NCBI RefSeq assembly: GCF_051020985.1
Contig: NC_135003.1
Span: 3,806,001-3,870,000 of the forward strand
Direction: 5' to 3'
Length of the DNA stretch: 64,000 nt
Source: Nomia melanderi
Taxonomy: Eukaryota; Arthropoda; Insecta; Hymenoptera; Halictidae
Below are positions 12,351 to 23,853 of the stretch, in pieces. The position numbers were made by a program, and so were the translations under genes. The notes under the pieces were generated by a model. That model was not told the DNA's origin and made no database searches. It saw only the letters and a program-made list of their open reading frames with translations. Positions within the stretch are counted from its first letter, which is position 1, and each line of letters starts with the position of its first letter.

Positions 12351-14013
12351 GGGTGACAGGCGCATTCGGTCAGTTGGAAACTGCAGGCCTTTTCTGTTTA
12401 ACGGTAAAATCTCTGTGCAGTTTTGAGGAACATGCTTTTCTATGTTCCGTGGGATTACTGTTTCCGATTCCCTGCGGGCACTAGTTGGTAAGCTAACAAT
12501 GGTGAAACGTTTGTCGATTTATACGGTCATATTTCCAAGAAGTTTGCCTTTTATCTTGTGCGAGAAAATACCTACCCGGAAAATCTCGAGAAAAGGTTCG
12601 AAGTACAGTATCACATTATACCGTCACGGGATCGATGTTATTGTATTTCGAAAGACCCACGATGGTTTCTGAGAAGGCTGGAATTAATAGCTGAAAGACC
12701 TTTTTCTACCTGGTTTGTAAGTCCTTGAATATGGGCGAAAACGTCGCGGATATTTCACCTTTTGATCGGGCAGTTGCAACATCCCATCGTTGCGAAACCA
12801 CGTTTTCCTAGCTTTCACGTCGAACCGACTGCCCGAAACATTCTTTCTTTTCTTTCCTTCTTCCCTCTTCTGGTTTATTGTGCTACAAAATTCACCGAAT
12901 TCTCCAAGAAAACAAAAATGCGAAATGATTAGTAGGATTACAATAAACGACGCTGTGTTTGAAGTCGATTTTCAAGAGTATGGAAACTATAAATCAACCT
13001 GCGACGGTTACTTTTGGTTACCACAATATATTCTTAAATGTTCAACTCAAACATTTGTTCATTTCAAATCCAGTTACCAAAAATATATAAGAAATGTTGT
13101 AAGGTAGTTCGTATTAGTAACATTTAGTGGAATTCTAGCTTTATAAATACTTCGCATTTGGTTTGGTTCAGTATAAGAGAAGTTGTTCAAATTCTCATGT
13201 TTTATTATAAAATGATTCTTTTTCATTAACAATACATGCAGTAATAATATTCTCAAACTTTGTTGACTTTAATAGCGAATCAAACTCGCTGAGACTAAAT
13301 TTTTCAAAATTTTGGAACACTAGCAACTTTAAATCAATTTGTAGAAGTATAATTCTACTGGATCTACTGGATGATTCAACATTTATAGAAATAATAATTA
13401 ATAACATACAAATTCATTTTTAATCATAGTACTTATAAAATTTCTCTTCCATTATACTGGTTAACTTCGTTAGATATATAATGATGATATAATACTTCGT
13501 GGATTATTTATTTATTCTTCTTCCTCTGCGCTCAATGAATAATATAGTAGCTTTACATTTGTTAGAATTGAAATTGTATTGAAAATTTATCGTACATTAA
13601 ACAGTGTTTTATATAAAACCTCGAGGTCGGGGTATCATAGCGTAGAAATGGCTGGCGCCTTCCGTAGAGTAGACGGCCGCCATTTGCAAATCAGCCTTCA
13701 GTGCCACGCACGTTCATTAGCATACAAGTTGATACCAGTCGAACCACCATTATATTACGACATCTCTCGTCAGTTAACGTTTATTTTTCCTATTAACGGA
13801 CTTTAACATCATTTTTACGTCGCTATTCGTTTTCATAGTGCATTGAAATTCGACGCGAGCCACAAACTTATTAGAACTTACTTTACTATACTGAAAACAA
13901 CTTTCTACTTGTTTTTCATATATTTGCAATAATTTTTCTAAGCTCAGTTGTACACTTTAAAGTGGACGTAACTGTATTTGCTTTATTTTTAAACACGATT
14001 TTTCTATTCAATG
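12351..14013. other. AT-rich non-coding stretch
   Basis: Nothing coding is recognised. A short CpG-rich patch at about 13615-13770 contains a GCCGCCAT site (13676-13683). The remainder is AT-rich with short frames that show no coding bias. Confidence 0.45.
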
Positions 14014-14015
14014 TA

Positions 14016-14304
14016 CAGTCGGTCACACAAATATTGGAACACCTGTGTAATTTTGACTTCTAAGCATTGTATTTGGAACAAATAAGTAAAATATATTTGT
14101 GACAAAATATGACATTTTTAAACAATTTTCTCTATATTAAAATAACCACAAGTAATAAACTAGCCACTTTTTATAAATACATTCTTCATATTGTACTTTA
14201 ACATAATTCAAGTCATTTTTATATATATAGTTATTTATTTGTCGCAAATACAATGCTTAGAAGTCAACATTATACTGGTGTTCCAGTATTTTTGTGACCG
14301 ACTG
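14016..14304. mobile_element. Tc1/mariner-type MITE, 289 bp, with TA target duplication
   Basis: The element is flanked by TA on both sides (14014-14015 and 14305-14306). It has long terminal inverted repeats beginning CAGTCGGTCACA. The left arm (14016 to about 14088) and the reverse complement of the right arm (about 14233-14304) match nearly throughout, including GACTTCTAAGCATTGTATTTG and a following ACAAATAA. The interior is AT-rich and has no transposase frame, so the element is non-autonomous. TIR sequence, TA target and size all fit Tc1/mariner-derived MITEs. Confidence 0.9.
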
Positions 14305-14580
14305 TATATACATAAATTTTCTATTCAATATTTCTATAGAAATTCGTATCTCTAATGTTTTCAGCACTATCTCATGTAAGAGAATTATTTTGAACTATTT
14401 AAATTTTCATATTTGTTACACACTTTGTACGAAACAAGCGAAAAGAAAGCAAAAAAGTTATCAGATTGTGTTATATATGATCATACGTGCACTAACAGTG
14501 AATTTTTAGTAACAAAATATCAATACCTTTTATTAAACAAAAAACTAATAAAAAATTCTTAAAATTTTATCATTTTACTG

Positions 14581-14707
14581 TTAACACATTGAATCCTTTG
14601 ATGAGAAGAAACATTCTCGCATAATAATCTCAGTCCTAATCAATCATTTTCTAAAAATGGTATTCCTAAAAAATCTATAACCTAGCATTTCACACCTTGC
14701 AGTTTAA
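14581..14707. mobile_element. Possible TTAA-end element abutting the next MITE
   Basis: The segment starts TTAACACATTGAATCC, similar to the left end of the element at 46166 (TTAACACGTTGAATGCC). It runs to a TTAA at 14704-14707 that is also the left boundary of the following element. The right end matches only weakly, so this is tentative. Confidence 0.3.
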
Positions 14708-14806
14708 TCAGTTATATATGTTTTACGAGTGCATACTTCACATTTTGATTTTAGTGCGCGCAAAACAAGAGATTTCTCTTACTAAATTGCACAGTTAACA
14801 GGTTAA
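14704..14806 (-). mobile_element. Short (103 bp) copy of the TTAACCAGTTAAC MITE family
   Basis: Read on the minus strand it starts TTAACCTGTTAACTGTGC. It then follows the copy at 34551 almost base for base through the ATCTC, GTTTTGCGCG and TGAAG landmarks, and closes with the other terminal repeat (TTAATCAGTTATATA on the plus strand). Both TTAA ends are present, but about 130 bp of interior found in the copies at 34551 and 47407 is missing. This is an internal-deletion derivative. Confidence 0.75.
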
Positions 14807-14859
14807 AAGTTTACAATTGAAACACGTTTGAAGCTTTTGGAGTAGAATACTCGAGGACT

Positions 14860-15410
14860 TGCGAAGCAACCCGATAAGAGAACACCAATTTTTTCGCATA
14901 TTATCGCGAAGTGTCCGAAGTTGATTCCGTGTCTTCGTTCGCGAAACAGCGACCGCTGACTGCAAAGCGGAGCAGGGTGCATGAGCCCCGCGATAATTAT
15001 GGAATTCTCTCGGATCAGCTCGTTTAGGAGTTCCTTACACCTCCTTTGTCTTCGTCAGGAGTCCGCGCCGTGTTCAACGAAGAAAAAAGAGGAAAAAAGG
15101 GACATTCGGTGCTTTCAGTCCCGCGTGGATGTCCGTTCTTCGGCTAGTCTTTCACCTTCCGTCATCGCAGCCGTTCTCGGAATGGCAAACGAATCCGCAA
15201 AGAAGTCTCGTGCCAGAGTCAGCGGTTTCTTCCGGTGTTAACGATCCTCTTATCACCACCCGACGAGAATAAATGACTGAAGTTGTGCCTTATTTCCAGT
15301 CTCGCGTCTCGCGCTGGAACAATGTCCCCGAGCCTCGCGATAACGGATCGCGTGATCCGTGATCCTGGTGCGATCTTCCGATTCGGATAATCAATCGTGT
15401 CTTCAGTTTA
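14860..15410. other. CpG-rich island
   Basis: A CpG-rich block lies between MITEs. An acceptor-like TTATTTCCAG occurs at about 15285-15299, followed by GC-rich sequence, but I see no donor that would define an exon. An 86-codon frame (14981-15241) has no recognisable domain. This is probably regulatory. Confidence 0.35.
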
Positions 15411-15485
15411 ATCGTTTTGGTTTTAAAAAATATGAAAGAAGATATGGCTTCGCACTTTACTTTTTAATTTCTTCTCTTTTTGGTT

Positions 15486-15733
15486 TTAACTCCTTGCCCT
15501 ACAATATCGTGCCAGACTCGTGGTGAAAACAGAATTTAACAAACATAAATATTATTCAATTTGTTTCAAAGCAAATTGCATATTATTCCTCTGTTATCAA
15601 TGATTATACCTTAGAGCACACGTTGACATCGAATAAAACTGGAATTTTCTTTTAGTTTCAATAAATCATTAATAACAAAGTAGTTAGATCGATCACAATT
15701 CAGAAAGAAATCAGAGAGAAATCAAGGGGTTAA
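15486..15733 (+). mobile_element. piggyBac-type MITE, TTAACYCCTTG family, copy 1 (248 bp)
   Basis: The ends are TTAACTCCTTGCCC on the left and, read inward, TTAACCCCTTGATTTC on the right, with TTAA at both borders. The first 50 bases (landmarks CAATATCGTG, CAGACT, GGTGAAAA, GAATTTAACAAA) match the copies at 24705 and, inverted, 58660. There is no coding capacity. The TTAA target and CCY-start termini are the piggyBac hallmark. Confidence 0.85.
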
Positions 15734-16019
15734 CATAGTATGCTAATTGTATATAATTATAATTAATTAATGGAAACGATATAAGATATTAAGGTTTACT
15801 ACAAAAGTTCCAATTTCCGAGCTCCAGTAATTTACATTTTATATAAAACAAATACCAGTTTTTTATTTTCCCAAGTTATTTCAGAAGTTCATGGATTAGA
15901 GGAGTTCCTCCGTTCTGAACCTTTACGAATTCGCGGGTCAAAAGAATTTCATCTTCTCAAAGTCTGTCTAAATTTAAGGATCAAAAGAGTTGCTTCTTTC
16001 CAAAATGTATACGAATTCA
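15734..16019. other. Short AT-rich spacer
   Basis: Nothing is recognised in this spacer. Confidence 0.4.
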
Positions 16020-16520
16020 CGGGGAAGAGGCGTTGAATAACTCCTCGTCCGAGCCGTGTTGTGAACGAAGCGGTCGGGGGTGGTAAAAAGAGAGAAAGCC
16101 GCGAGGAATGACGCGAACCGCACGAGAGAGAGCCAGGCCCGTACGAAATTTTAATTAAATTTCATAATCTGGAGACGACGCTGTCCCGCGCATTGTCAGC
16201 AACGGGACTTAAGCTTTTGTCGCGTGGACGAGCGTCGGGGCTCGTCCTCGCGGAATATGTTGATGCTGCACGCTCCCGCCCTTGCCTGTGTTCGCCGCTA
16301 CCGGGTAGGCATCGCGAAATGACTGTACCCGCGGGCCGCGGTACATTTAATTAATTCTCGGCCGGTCTACCAACGGCACCGAGACGCCGCCGACGCCGAC
16401 GCTTTTTTTCCGTCGCAGTAAATAGCTACGTTCCCTAAATTCGATTAAAACTATAATCAGCGTCGTGCCGTAGGATGAATGGTGGCGGTGGAACGGGAGA
16501 CCAGCGGGGTAGAGGATCGT
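16020..16520. other. CpG-rich island with embedded homeodomain-type AT core
   Basis: A GC-rich block contains GAGAGAG and a TTTTAATTAAATTT core (16149-16162), a palindromic homeodomain-type site surrounded by CpG-rich DNA, plus another TTAATTAA at about 16348. No exon is defined. This composition suggests a regulatory element, which is inference. Confidence 0.35.
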
Positions 16521-17900
16521 GAAATTGGAAACGGTTTTCATTTATTTTCCTTCTCGCTTTTTTTTCGACGCTTATTTTGTCATGGATTGCGCGTATTTGT
16601 TTCTTTGGTCCTTTTTTTGTGGTGCACGTACAGGGTGACCAAAAATGTTAAACTAGAAGCGGAATTTTTATGTGGCTTCGAGTTCGAGGCTTGGTCTCGA
16701 AAGTATTCTCGGTGTTCGTAAAATCGACTGATTTCAGGATTTATGCTTTAGTGATTTGTACGATGTTTTGCAAGACGCAAATAGTTTTGGAAGATATGCT
16801 CTTTAGGTACGGAACTTAAGCATTTGACTGTTTAATCGATAGTTGTGTACTTTCGTTTTTTTATAGTGGATGATAAGAAAAATAAGGAAAGTAAAGGAAA
16901 TAGAGGAAACTTTAGAATATTAATAGTTACTTTTATTAAAACATCCATCCCGCATTTGTGAAATTTTCATACTTACGATTAGATATTAATGTCTTAGAAT
17001 TTTTAGGGTGCATCATCCCCTTTGTGTAAGCCCAGTATCACTCATTTATCGCTTGTTCTTACCACTTTTAATGGCAATCTAACGTATTAGATTATATTAT
17101 TTTTTATAACAAAGAAATTTTCCATCTTCTTATTTTGTTAAATAAAATCGATAAGTTAAATATCTCTGCATAATCGGCACTCACAAAGCTGCCTGTCTTT
17201 ACATTGTCATCATCGAGAATACTAGGCGAGGGAAAAAATATTTATTCTACACGCATCCCCGAATCAGTTGTCAGTTAATTAAATTTTTTTCAAAGCATCT
17301 CGCGATTGACAGAACAGACGAGGGGTGGAGCACAGATTGCTCTGCCCAAGATAAATCCGTTTAAACGTCATGCTATTCGTGTGAACCTACCAGACTATAA
17401 TTATAAACATCTTTAAAAAAAAGATTATTCTAAAATTAAACAAATATATTCAACACAATTACCTGTTATTATTATCACGAATTTATCTATCTTACTGTGT
17501 CAGAAAATTAAACAAACTTGATTGTATATGTTAAATGGCAATTATTCCGAATCACAGCTACACCCTCACATGGGCTATAAATTTGTTTAGCAAGCCTTAG
17601 AAGTCTTCCAACAATAAAGCAATTACTATTCAACTGGAGCAACTTTTAGAAAACATTTATAATTCTCTGGATTTTCTATCAATATAGACTCAAGTACACA
17701 AAAATGTTCCAAATTAGGCTCTGTTACATCGTCAACTTAAATAGGCTCAGAAAGCGTAACCACGGGACAAACACGAATGCTGTAAAACTTAAAACTCTAA
17801 AACTCTCGCAGTTTAATGTTTGCATTAGTATCATCAGACGTCTATAATTAACAACAGTCACCTATTAAACAAAAGGAGAAAAACTACGTTTAACCGCAAC
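16521..17900. other. AT-rich non-coding stretch
   Basis: No exon or RNA gene is recognised. A TACAGGGTGACCAAAAATG string at about 16630 resembles a transposon terminus, but no partner repeat was found nearby. Confidence 0.4.
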
Positions 17901-18720
17901 GCATCAAAGAAACCAAAATCCAGTGTCTGACGGATCATCGTCCTTTTCCCACCTCAAATTTTCCAAACTCACATTTCCCCGAGCACCGGTCCACAGCGCG
18001 CAACGGATGTCTGCCCTCCGAAAGGTCGCCGCAGGACTCTTCGTCGGCCAATCGTCCTTGGCCTTTGCAGTGCCTGGACGGATAGTTACGCGTAGAAATT
18101 CGCGTGAAACTACTATGACGCCACCGACTTACAGCCGGTGTGTGTGGCTCCGACCCCGCACCTTTCCAAAGTATTGATTACTTTCCGGCCGCGAGAAAGG
18201 AAGGGTTGGGACACACGGGGCCTGAGGGGGTGACAGAGAGGAGAAGGAAGAGGAAGCGCGGCGGAGGAGATGGAGAGGAGCCTCGGAGGGAGGTAGGATC
18301 CCCCGTGAGGAGAAGGGGTTGACCTTCTTTTTCTCTCTCGCTCACGCGCGGCTCTCTGCTAGCAGTTCACCCTCTGCCATCCCTCTCCGTCGCTCCGCGC
18401 GCGGCGTATCTCTCGTTCCCGCGCGGACGGTTTTGCGGATCTTCTCGCTTCTCCGCGCACCTCTCCCTCTCTGTTTCTCTTCTCTCTCCCTGGTCCGTCC
18501 TTCTATTTCGCCAGAAGCTACCACCGACACCGACGACGACCATCCACCTCGGACAGAAACGTGGCCCTCGTAACTCGTTAGGAAGGACCAGCCCGGATTC
18601 CGGCGATCGGCGCCCGCGAAATCGATCGTTTCGGCCCTCTCCGCGTCCCCGAAATATGTCTCGATCGGGGATGACGGTGTGCGGTCGGTTCCGTTTGAAG
18701 ACGGAGCGTCGCTCGGAGCT
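17901..18720. other. CpG-rich island with GA and CT strand blocks
   Basis: A purine-rich block (about 18195-18300, GGAG/GAGG) switches abruptly to a pyrimidine-rich block (about 18325-18500, CTCTCTC/CGCTC). This resembles promoter or enhancer DNA in compact insect genomes. Minus- and plus-strand frames of 60-84 codons are S/R/P-rich low complexity and not credible genes. Confidence 0.4.
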
Positions 18721-19830
18721 CCGACTTTGTAGCGAATTCTTTTCTTTTTTCTTTTTATTATTTTTATCGGTATTCCTGCTCCTCGTTGGATAGCTTTTGG
18801 TGGGGAACCAGTGGGATTTCGGGAAGGGATTGGGGATTTTTTAGGCGTTGGATGCTGGGTTTTTGGAGTGTTATTTTGACACGTTTTTCGAAATAAATTT
18901 TTTGTTGTGCCGAGATAATTTTGTTTGGGATAATGTTTATTTTTATTGGAGTTTATAAATTAGTTTAGGATAACATTTATTTGGGTTTTGTAGAACTCTT
19001 TAATTGGTTCTATGAAAATTGTTAGAGGGTACGAAAAGTGACTATATAAGATTTTGATTTTAGAAAGAGGACTTAATTAGATTTTAATCTTAGCGACAAA
19101 AATAAAAATCTGTTAATAACTTATTTCTTATTAACTGTATTTCGGTTATACAATAAGGCAGTAACTCAAGTATATCCATTCAAATTTCTTTAGCGTTAAT
19201 AGCAAGCGGGATACACGCAATTTTTATACAACCTAATTGACAGAAGTAGAATAATTGAGATCGTAGAACATCAATGCTGAATTCTTCGGGAATTACTGCA
19301 TTAATGATTCGTACTTTCAGCACAAAACCTCTTAAGGCATTAAATTTTCATTTAATTTTTTACATGTCCAATGAACGGAATGATTTATCTATGTTACTAC
19401 AGCAAATCGAGGTAAATGATTCCATTAGCAATCACTTGCTTTTGTTGCTTTATGAAATACGGTGGGTGGAGCTATATATTTTTGATAAAATGTTAAACAC
19501 TAACTTTTGTATTAAATTCTAATTTATTTCACATATCATTCCGTTATTGAAATATCGATCAGCAAGCATAGCTAATATAAAAGTCTGAAATTATTAATTA
19601 ACGCGAAGACAGTTAAATCCAAATAGGATGAAATTATCGAATATAAACGGCGTTAGTGAACATGAATCTGAACTAAAAACACATACATAATTCCTCACAG
19701 GAGCATTCCAAATATTCCAACAATTTCCTCCAATTCAATTCTTGAACACTGCTTCAGCAGAATTGTCTTCCTTTCAGTAAAAATATTCTTGGCATCTAAA
19801 ATAAACTTTGATGCGAGGAAAGAAGTTAGC
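18721..19830. other. AT-rich non-coding stretch
   Basis: Nothing is recognised. An 82-codon frame at 19274-19522 has no upstream splice or promoter context and no motif. Confidence 0.4.
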
Positions 19831-20310
19831 AGTCTTCCCAAGTGTTTCTAAGGTTACGGGATCGTAGCGAAGAAGCAGTATTTCTCGGTTCTACTTTCGG
19901 TTCATCTATTATAGCTGATGGGGATCCAATGTTCTCAGTTTCGAATGGGTCCCGGTCCAGGATGTAAGAAGAGTCGATTGGCCCGCCGACCGTCCGACCG
20001 ACGGGCCAAGGACGTAAATCGGCGTCTCGGGGCCCCGGATCGGCGCTCCTTTTCAAACGGGGCGAAACTCTTTAATTTCGCATCGCCATAAATAATTTGA
20101 CCGCAGACCCGTGGCTTTCCTGGAACCAGGCCTTGCCCTTCCCAGACGCTGACGCTCTCCGCCTCGACCGTGTAGCTTGACATGTATCATACGTTGTAGC
20201 CAGGCAACTGCGCGCTTTTCTTCGTCACGCGAATAGACGACAGATACAAAAGCATTCCTCTTTTTAACACGCCCAAAGTTCGTGTTCGTGAACCGCGGAC
20301 AACCGTTAAT
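19831..20310. other. CpG-rich island
   Basis: A moderately GC-rich block carries overlapping minus-strand frames of 76-86 codons with no recognisable domain. It is probably regulatory or intronic. Confidence 0.3.
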
Positions 20311-21417
20311 CACAGGGATGAAGAATCTCTTTTGATAGATTCTTCGATGAAAACTTATTGGGAGCTAAACCTGTAGGAGTTTCAATAGACTACGAATATT
20401 TCCTTGTTTTAAAGTTTGCTAATTTCGTTTCAAAGATATTTTATTTAAGCTTATTGTTTTACGTTTGTAGCTTATCGTATTTATTTATTATATTTGCGAT
20501 ATGAATTTTTTAATTTCTGCGCGCTACTAAATTTATCTAAATTATGGAATGTACCTATGGGGATTAAAGTGAATATTTGTATGTCAGTGGTACACCGTCT
20601 GCTGTACTGATTTTTGAGGAATTAATATGTAGAGCGAAAAGAACTTTTGAACCTAAAAGAAGCACTGCCGAAGAAACACGTGTATCTAAAGCAACATGAA
20701 AGAATTGATGCCAAATTTACCACCAAAGTGCTTGATAAAAGTGACTGTCGCAGATGATGAATAATTTAATGGCGAATTATCGAATCAGGATATAAGAAAA
20801 TTTGACATTTTCCCAGTTAAATGCCACTGAATATTTCACGATTCGAAGACCGTCACGAATCGATTATAGTAACCGTGTTGCGGGATGCTGTTCGTTTATG
20901 CAGCTCCTTCGAATTCGCGTGTAATTCCCACTTCAAAAATATCGATAGAAGTCGAATTTACTTGCGCTCTTGTTTTCGACGATCGGTTACTGTTCGGCGA
21001 CGGTCAGTTCTAATGGGACAGGTCGATCGACGTTCACTTTTGACCTACATTTGGACGGACGAGTTTGCCGTACATGATTAAATTAGACATTCCGTCGTTA
21101 ATATTCATATTAGACATTCGTGTAAGCGTTTCAGAAACTAATATACGGCCGACGGTCCTTTCTTGATTGTTAATCGCGTTTAATGGCATTTATTCTGCTG
21201 GTGTCGGTGCTGATGGTAATTCTTTGTTGGTTGAAACCGGATTATTCTTGTTCTCATGACCTCCTGATAACTGAACTGCGAATGTTTCAGACGAGTTTGT
21301 ATTTTTGGAGATCGATTTTCAAACTAACAGTAAAACAGATATTGAGATTCGTTCTGTTGAGAATTCTTTTTGGTGCAGATGTAAATTAAGAGGCTGTTCA
21401 CGTTAAAAACAACATTT
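20311..21417. other. AT-rich stretch, nothing recognised
   Basis: There is a slightly CpG-richer patch at about 20840-21080. No paired repeats, exon or RNA gene was found. Confidence 0.4.
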
Positions 21418-21623
21418 TTAACACTAAAACTACCGAGCAATAAGAACAATAAAATTAGAATAATACGTTTCTTGGGATTCGAAAGGTCTCTTAATCTTGT
21501 ATCTGTACAAATACGATAACTTAATTGAAAATCTTTCGCAAAAACGCCTTCATAATTTAAATACTTGCAAAATAAAAATTCTGAAGTGGGTCAATTTGAC
21601 CTGTCCGGTAGTTCTAGTGGTAA
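21418..21623 (+). mobile_element. piggyBac-type MITE, TTAACACTAAAACTACC family (about 206 bp)
   Basis: The left end is TTAACACTAAAACTACCG. The right end read inward is CTTACCACTAGAACTACCGG, so the right TTAA has mutated to GTAA. The interior landmarks ATACGTTTCTTGGG and TGTACAAATA recur in the element beginning at 59575. Right-end subterminal sequence GGTCAATTTGACC is typical of the family. There is no coding capacity. Confidence 0.8.
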
Positions 21624-22580
21624 GATGAAAAACTTTCAGTTAATAGGAATTCAAATACAAATTGTTCGTTTCAGTTACGAATTAATTTAAAACTTCATTA
21701 ATGTGTCAAATTTGTAATCTGATTGTTATAATGTATATAGATGCGCACAATTTATAAGCAGTATTTCCAGTTCAATTTACGAATATTTAAGTTACTATAA
21801 TGAAGAGCTTTTTGTGTGGTTATCAGTGGCGGTAGTTTGCGAAAATATAAAATTATTTATTCCAGCAAAGATTAGAAATAAAAAGCTATACATTAGAAAT
21901 TTATTTCAATTGGTTATTAAAGACTTAAAGGATAGTTACCTATTCATGCGCTCCAGTTCTGATTAAATTCGTCACAGAAGTGGAACGTCTAAATTTTTCA
22001 CATTTATTTTTTATAGTGGTCCAGATTCATGTTCGGAGGTTAATGTAGTCATTAGAATTGTAGACGAGAAACTCTCTTATTAAATCTGTTAAAACACTCG
22101 TACAAAGAATAATATTTTACATACACATTCCTGTTATAGAAAATAATAACTGCGAAATATCCAAAACATTTTCGAAAAGATTTAATTTCAATTAACATCA
22201 CTTTCATGGCTCTATTATTTTCCCATTTTTCACTACTAAAATACTAGATAAATCTTATTTAATAACAAATAGCGAAACGTGTATTATATTTATGTTTGAA
22301 ATAAATATCGAAAAAGAACGTTCTGCTTCGTTTTGTCATATTTCGTTTGAAAAATAATCTTTTTATCATATACCTTAAAGGATGCAAATAAAATAAAATA
22401 ATGCTGATTAATTAAGTAAGTTTGAAGAATAAATTTTTCGTATATTTTCATTACTATAAAATGTATAGATATATAGGTATGTTGCATTCTCAGTTTACAA
22501 TGAGGAGATATTGAAAGAATAATCTTTGAAAATAGATTTTCTCGAAAAATAAGTGTTACCAAGAACTGCGTAAAAAATAT
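21624..22580. other. AT-rich stretch, nothing recognised
   Basis: No terminal repeats or exon signals could be paired here. The 126-codon minus-strand frame at 22290-22670 is AT-driven (F, I, L, K-rich) and does not look like a known protein. Confidence 0.4.
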
Positions 22581-22860
22581 TTTCACCGGGAAAAAAGGAA
22601 GAAGCGAAAGCCAGACAGACAACGCGGACTGGCACGAAATGACGAACCCATCTTCGTTATCAGTGTACACGCCGTCAATTTTCGTAGGCGCGAATCGGGC
22701 AGCCGTGTAATCACTTTAGGTAGTACCAACTTTCGTAGTCTCGCCGAATCGATCCGCGTTCGCTCGGTTCCGACAAGAACCTGCCGGTAATCCGCATCGT
22801 GTGCGCTCTCTCGCGTTCCTTCGACCTTCGATTCCACGGATCTTAACGTATTCATGACAA
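22581..22860. other. Small CpG-rich island
   Basis: A GC-rich patch of about 280 bp is flanked by AT-rich DNA. No splice-bounded open exon is seen. Confidence 0.3.
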
Positions 22861-23820
22861 GCTGTGATCCACTGATGAAATTTTGTCTCATTCGATCTCA
22901 TCTCATTGCATTTTGTCATGCGTTTGACACCGTCGTAAATCATGAAATCTTTGATAAATTTGATACTCATATTTTAGAATTTTCTGTAGAGAAATATCTA
23001 TCATTGATTTATTACTCGTTAAAAATAATTATTTATTTATAAACGTTAATGTTTATGTTAGTATTAGCGTTTAATATTTTGCCAAATGTTTAGAAGAATT
23101 TAGCGATTCATAACGTGACTTAATTAAAAGTTCATGGTTTCGAAAAATATATGATTGGGAATTTAAAATAATAATGTAATCATTTTATGCAATTATTTAA
23201 AATATATTAGATGAGCAGAATAGAACTCTCCAAATCTCGAATAAAGTAAACGGACTGTTATTCGTTACTAATAGAAAGTCAAACTTCCCCTGTGTGTAGA
23301 ATAACTTCTTTCAATCGAATTCTTTAATTTTTCCTTTGAAACTACAAAATTCAGCAAAGCGAGTATTAAATTCAATTCGGTAGAGAAGAAAGGATATATT
23401 TCACTTCCCTGAATCAATTTTTCATTGCAACCAGTTTTGCCAGCGTACTTCATTATGATATACATCCGAAGTCCAATTAAAATGTTTTGGTTGAGTGATT
23501 TTTCTTTCCAACTTTTACATGTCTCGAATTTTTATTATTGTACGCAACTACCAGCTTGAAGAATGACTTCAAAACAGTTTTACCACTGGCAGTTAACCAA
23601 AATTAAACAATTTTTGTTTTCCAAAACTTACTCCCAAACTTTCATTAAATCAAAAGAAAATGAATAAAGCGTTCATTCAAGATTCCATTTCATTATTTTA
23701 ACACTAACAAAAATCCAATCTTTCGTAGTCATTAAAACCAATGTGATCAACGAGCGTTTCAAAAGTACCGCGCCACCCTAGCCAAGCTAAATCTCATCGA
23801 AAGACCAAAGGGAAACGAAT
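22861..23820. other. AT-rich stretch upstream of the recursive splice candidate
   Basis: Nothing is recognised in this AT-rich stretch. Confidence 0.4.
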
Positions 23821-23823
23821 TAA

Positions 23824-23853
23824 CACCGCTTCTTTTCTTTGTTTCAGGTAAGG
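23824..23853 (+). promoter_or_regulatory. Candidate recursive (ratchet) splice site
   Basis: A pyrimidine tract (CTTCTTTTCTTTGTTTCAG, ending 23847) is followed without any intervening base by a 5' splice donor, GTAAGG (23848-23853). Such a fused acceptor/donor is the zero-length exon used in stepwise removal of very long introns in insects. It lies on the same strand as the coding exon at 5920 and about 17.8 kb downstream of its donor. If it were an ordinary acceptor for that phase-2 exon, the first complete codon would be followed at once by TAA, so an ordinary coding exon in that frame is unlikely. Conservation or lariat/sawtooth RNA data would decide it. Confidence 0.5.
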
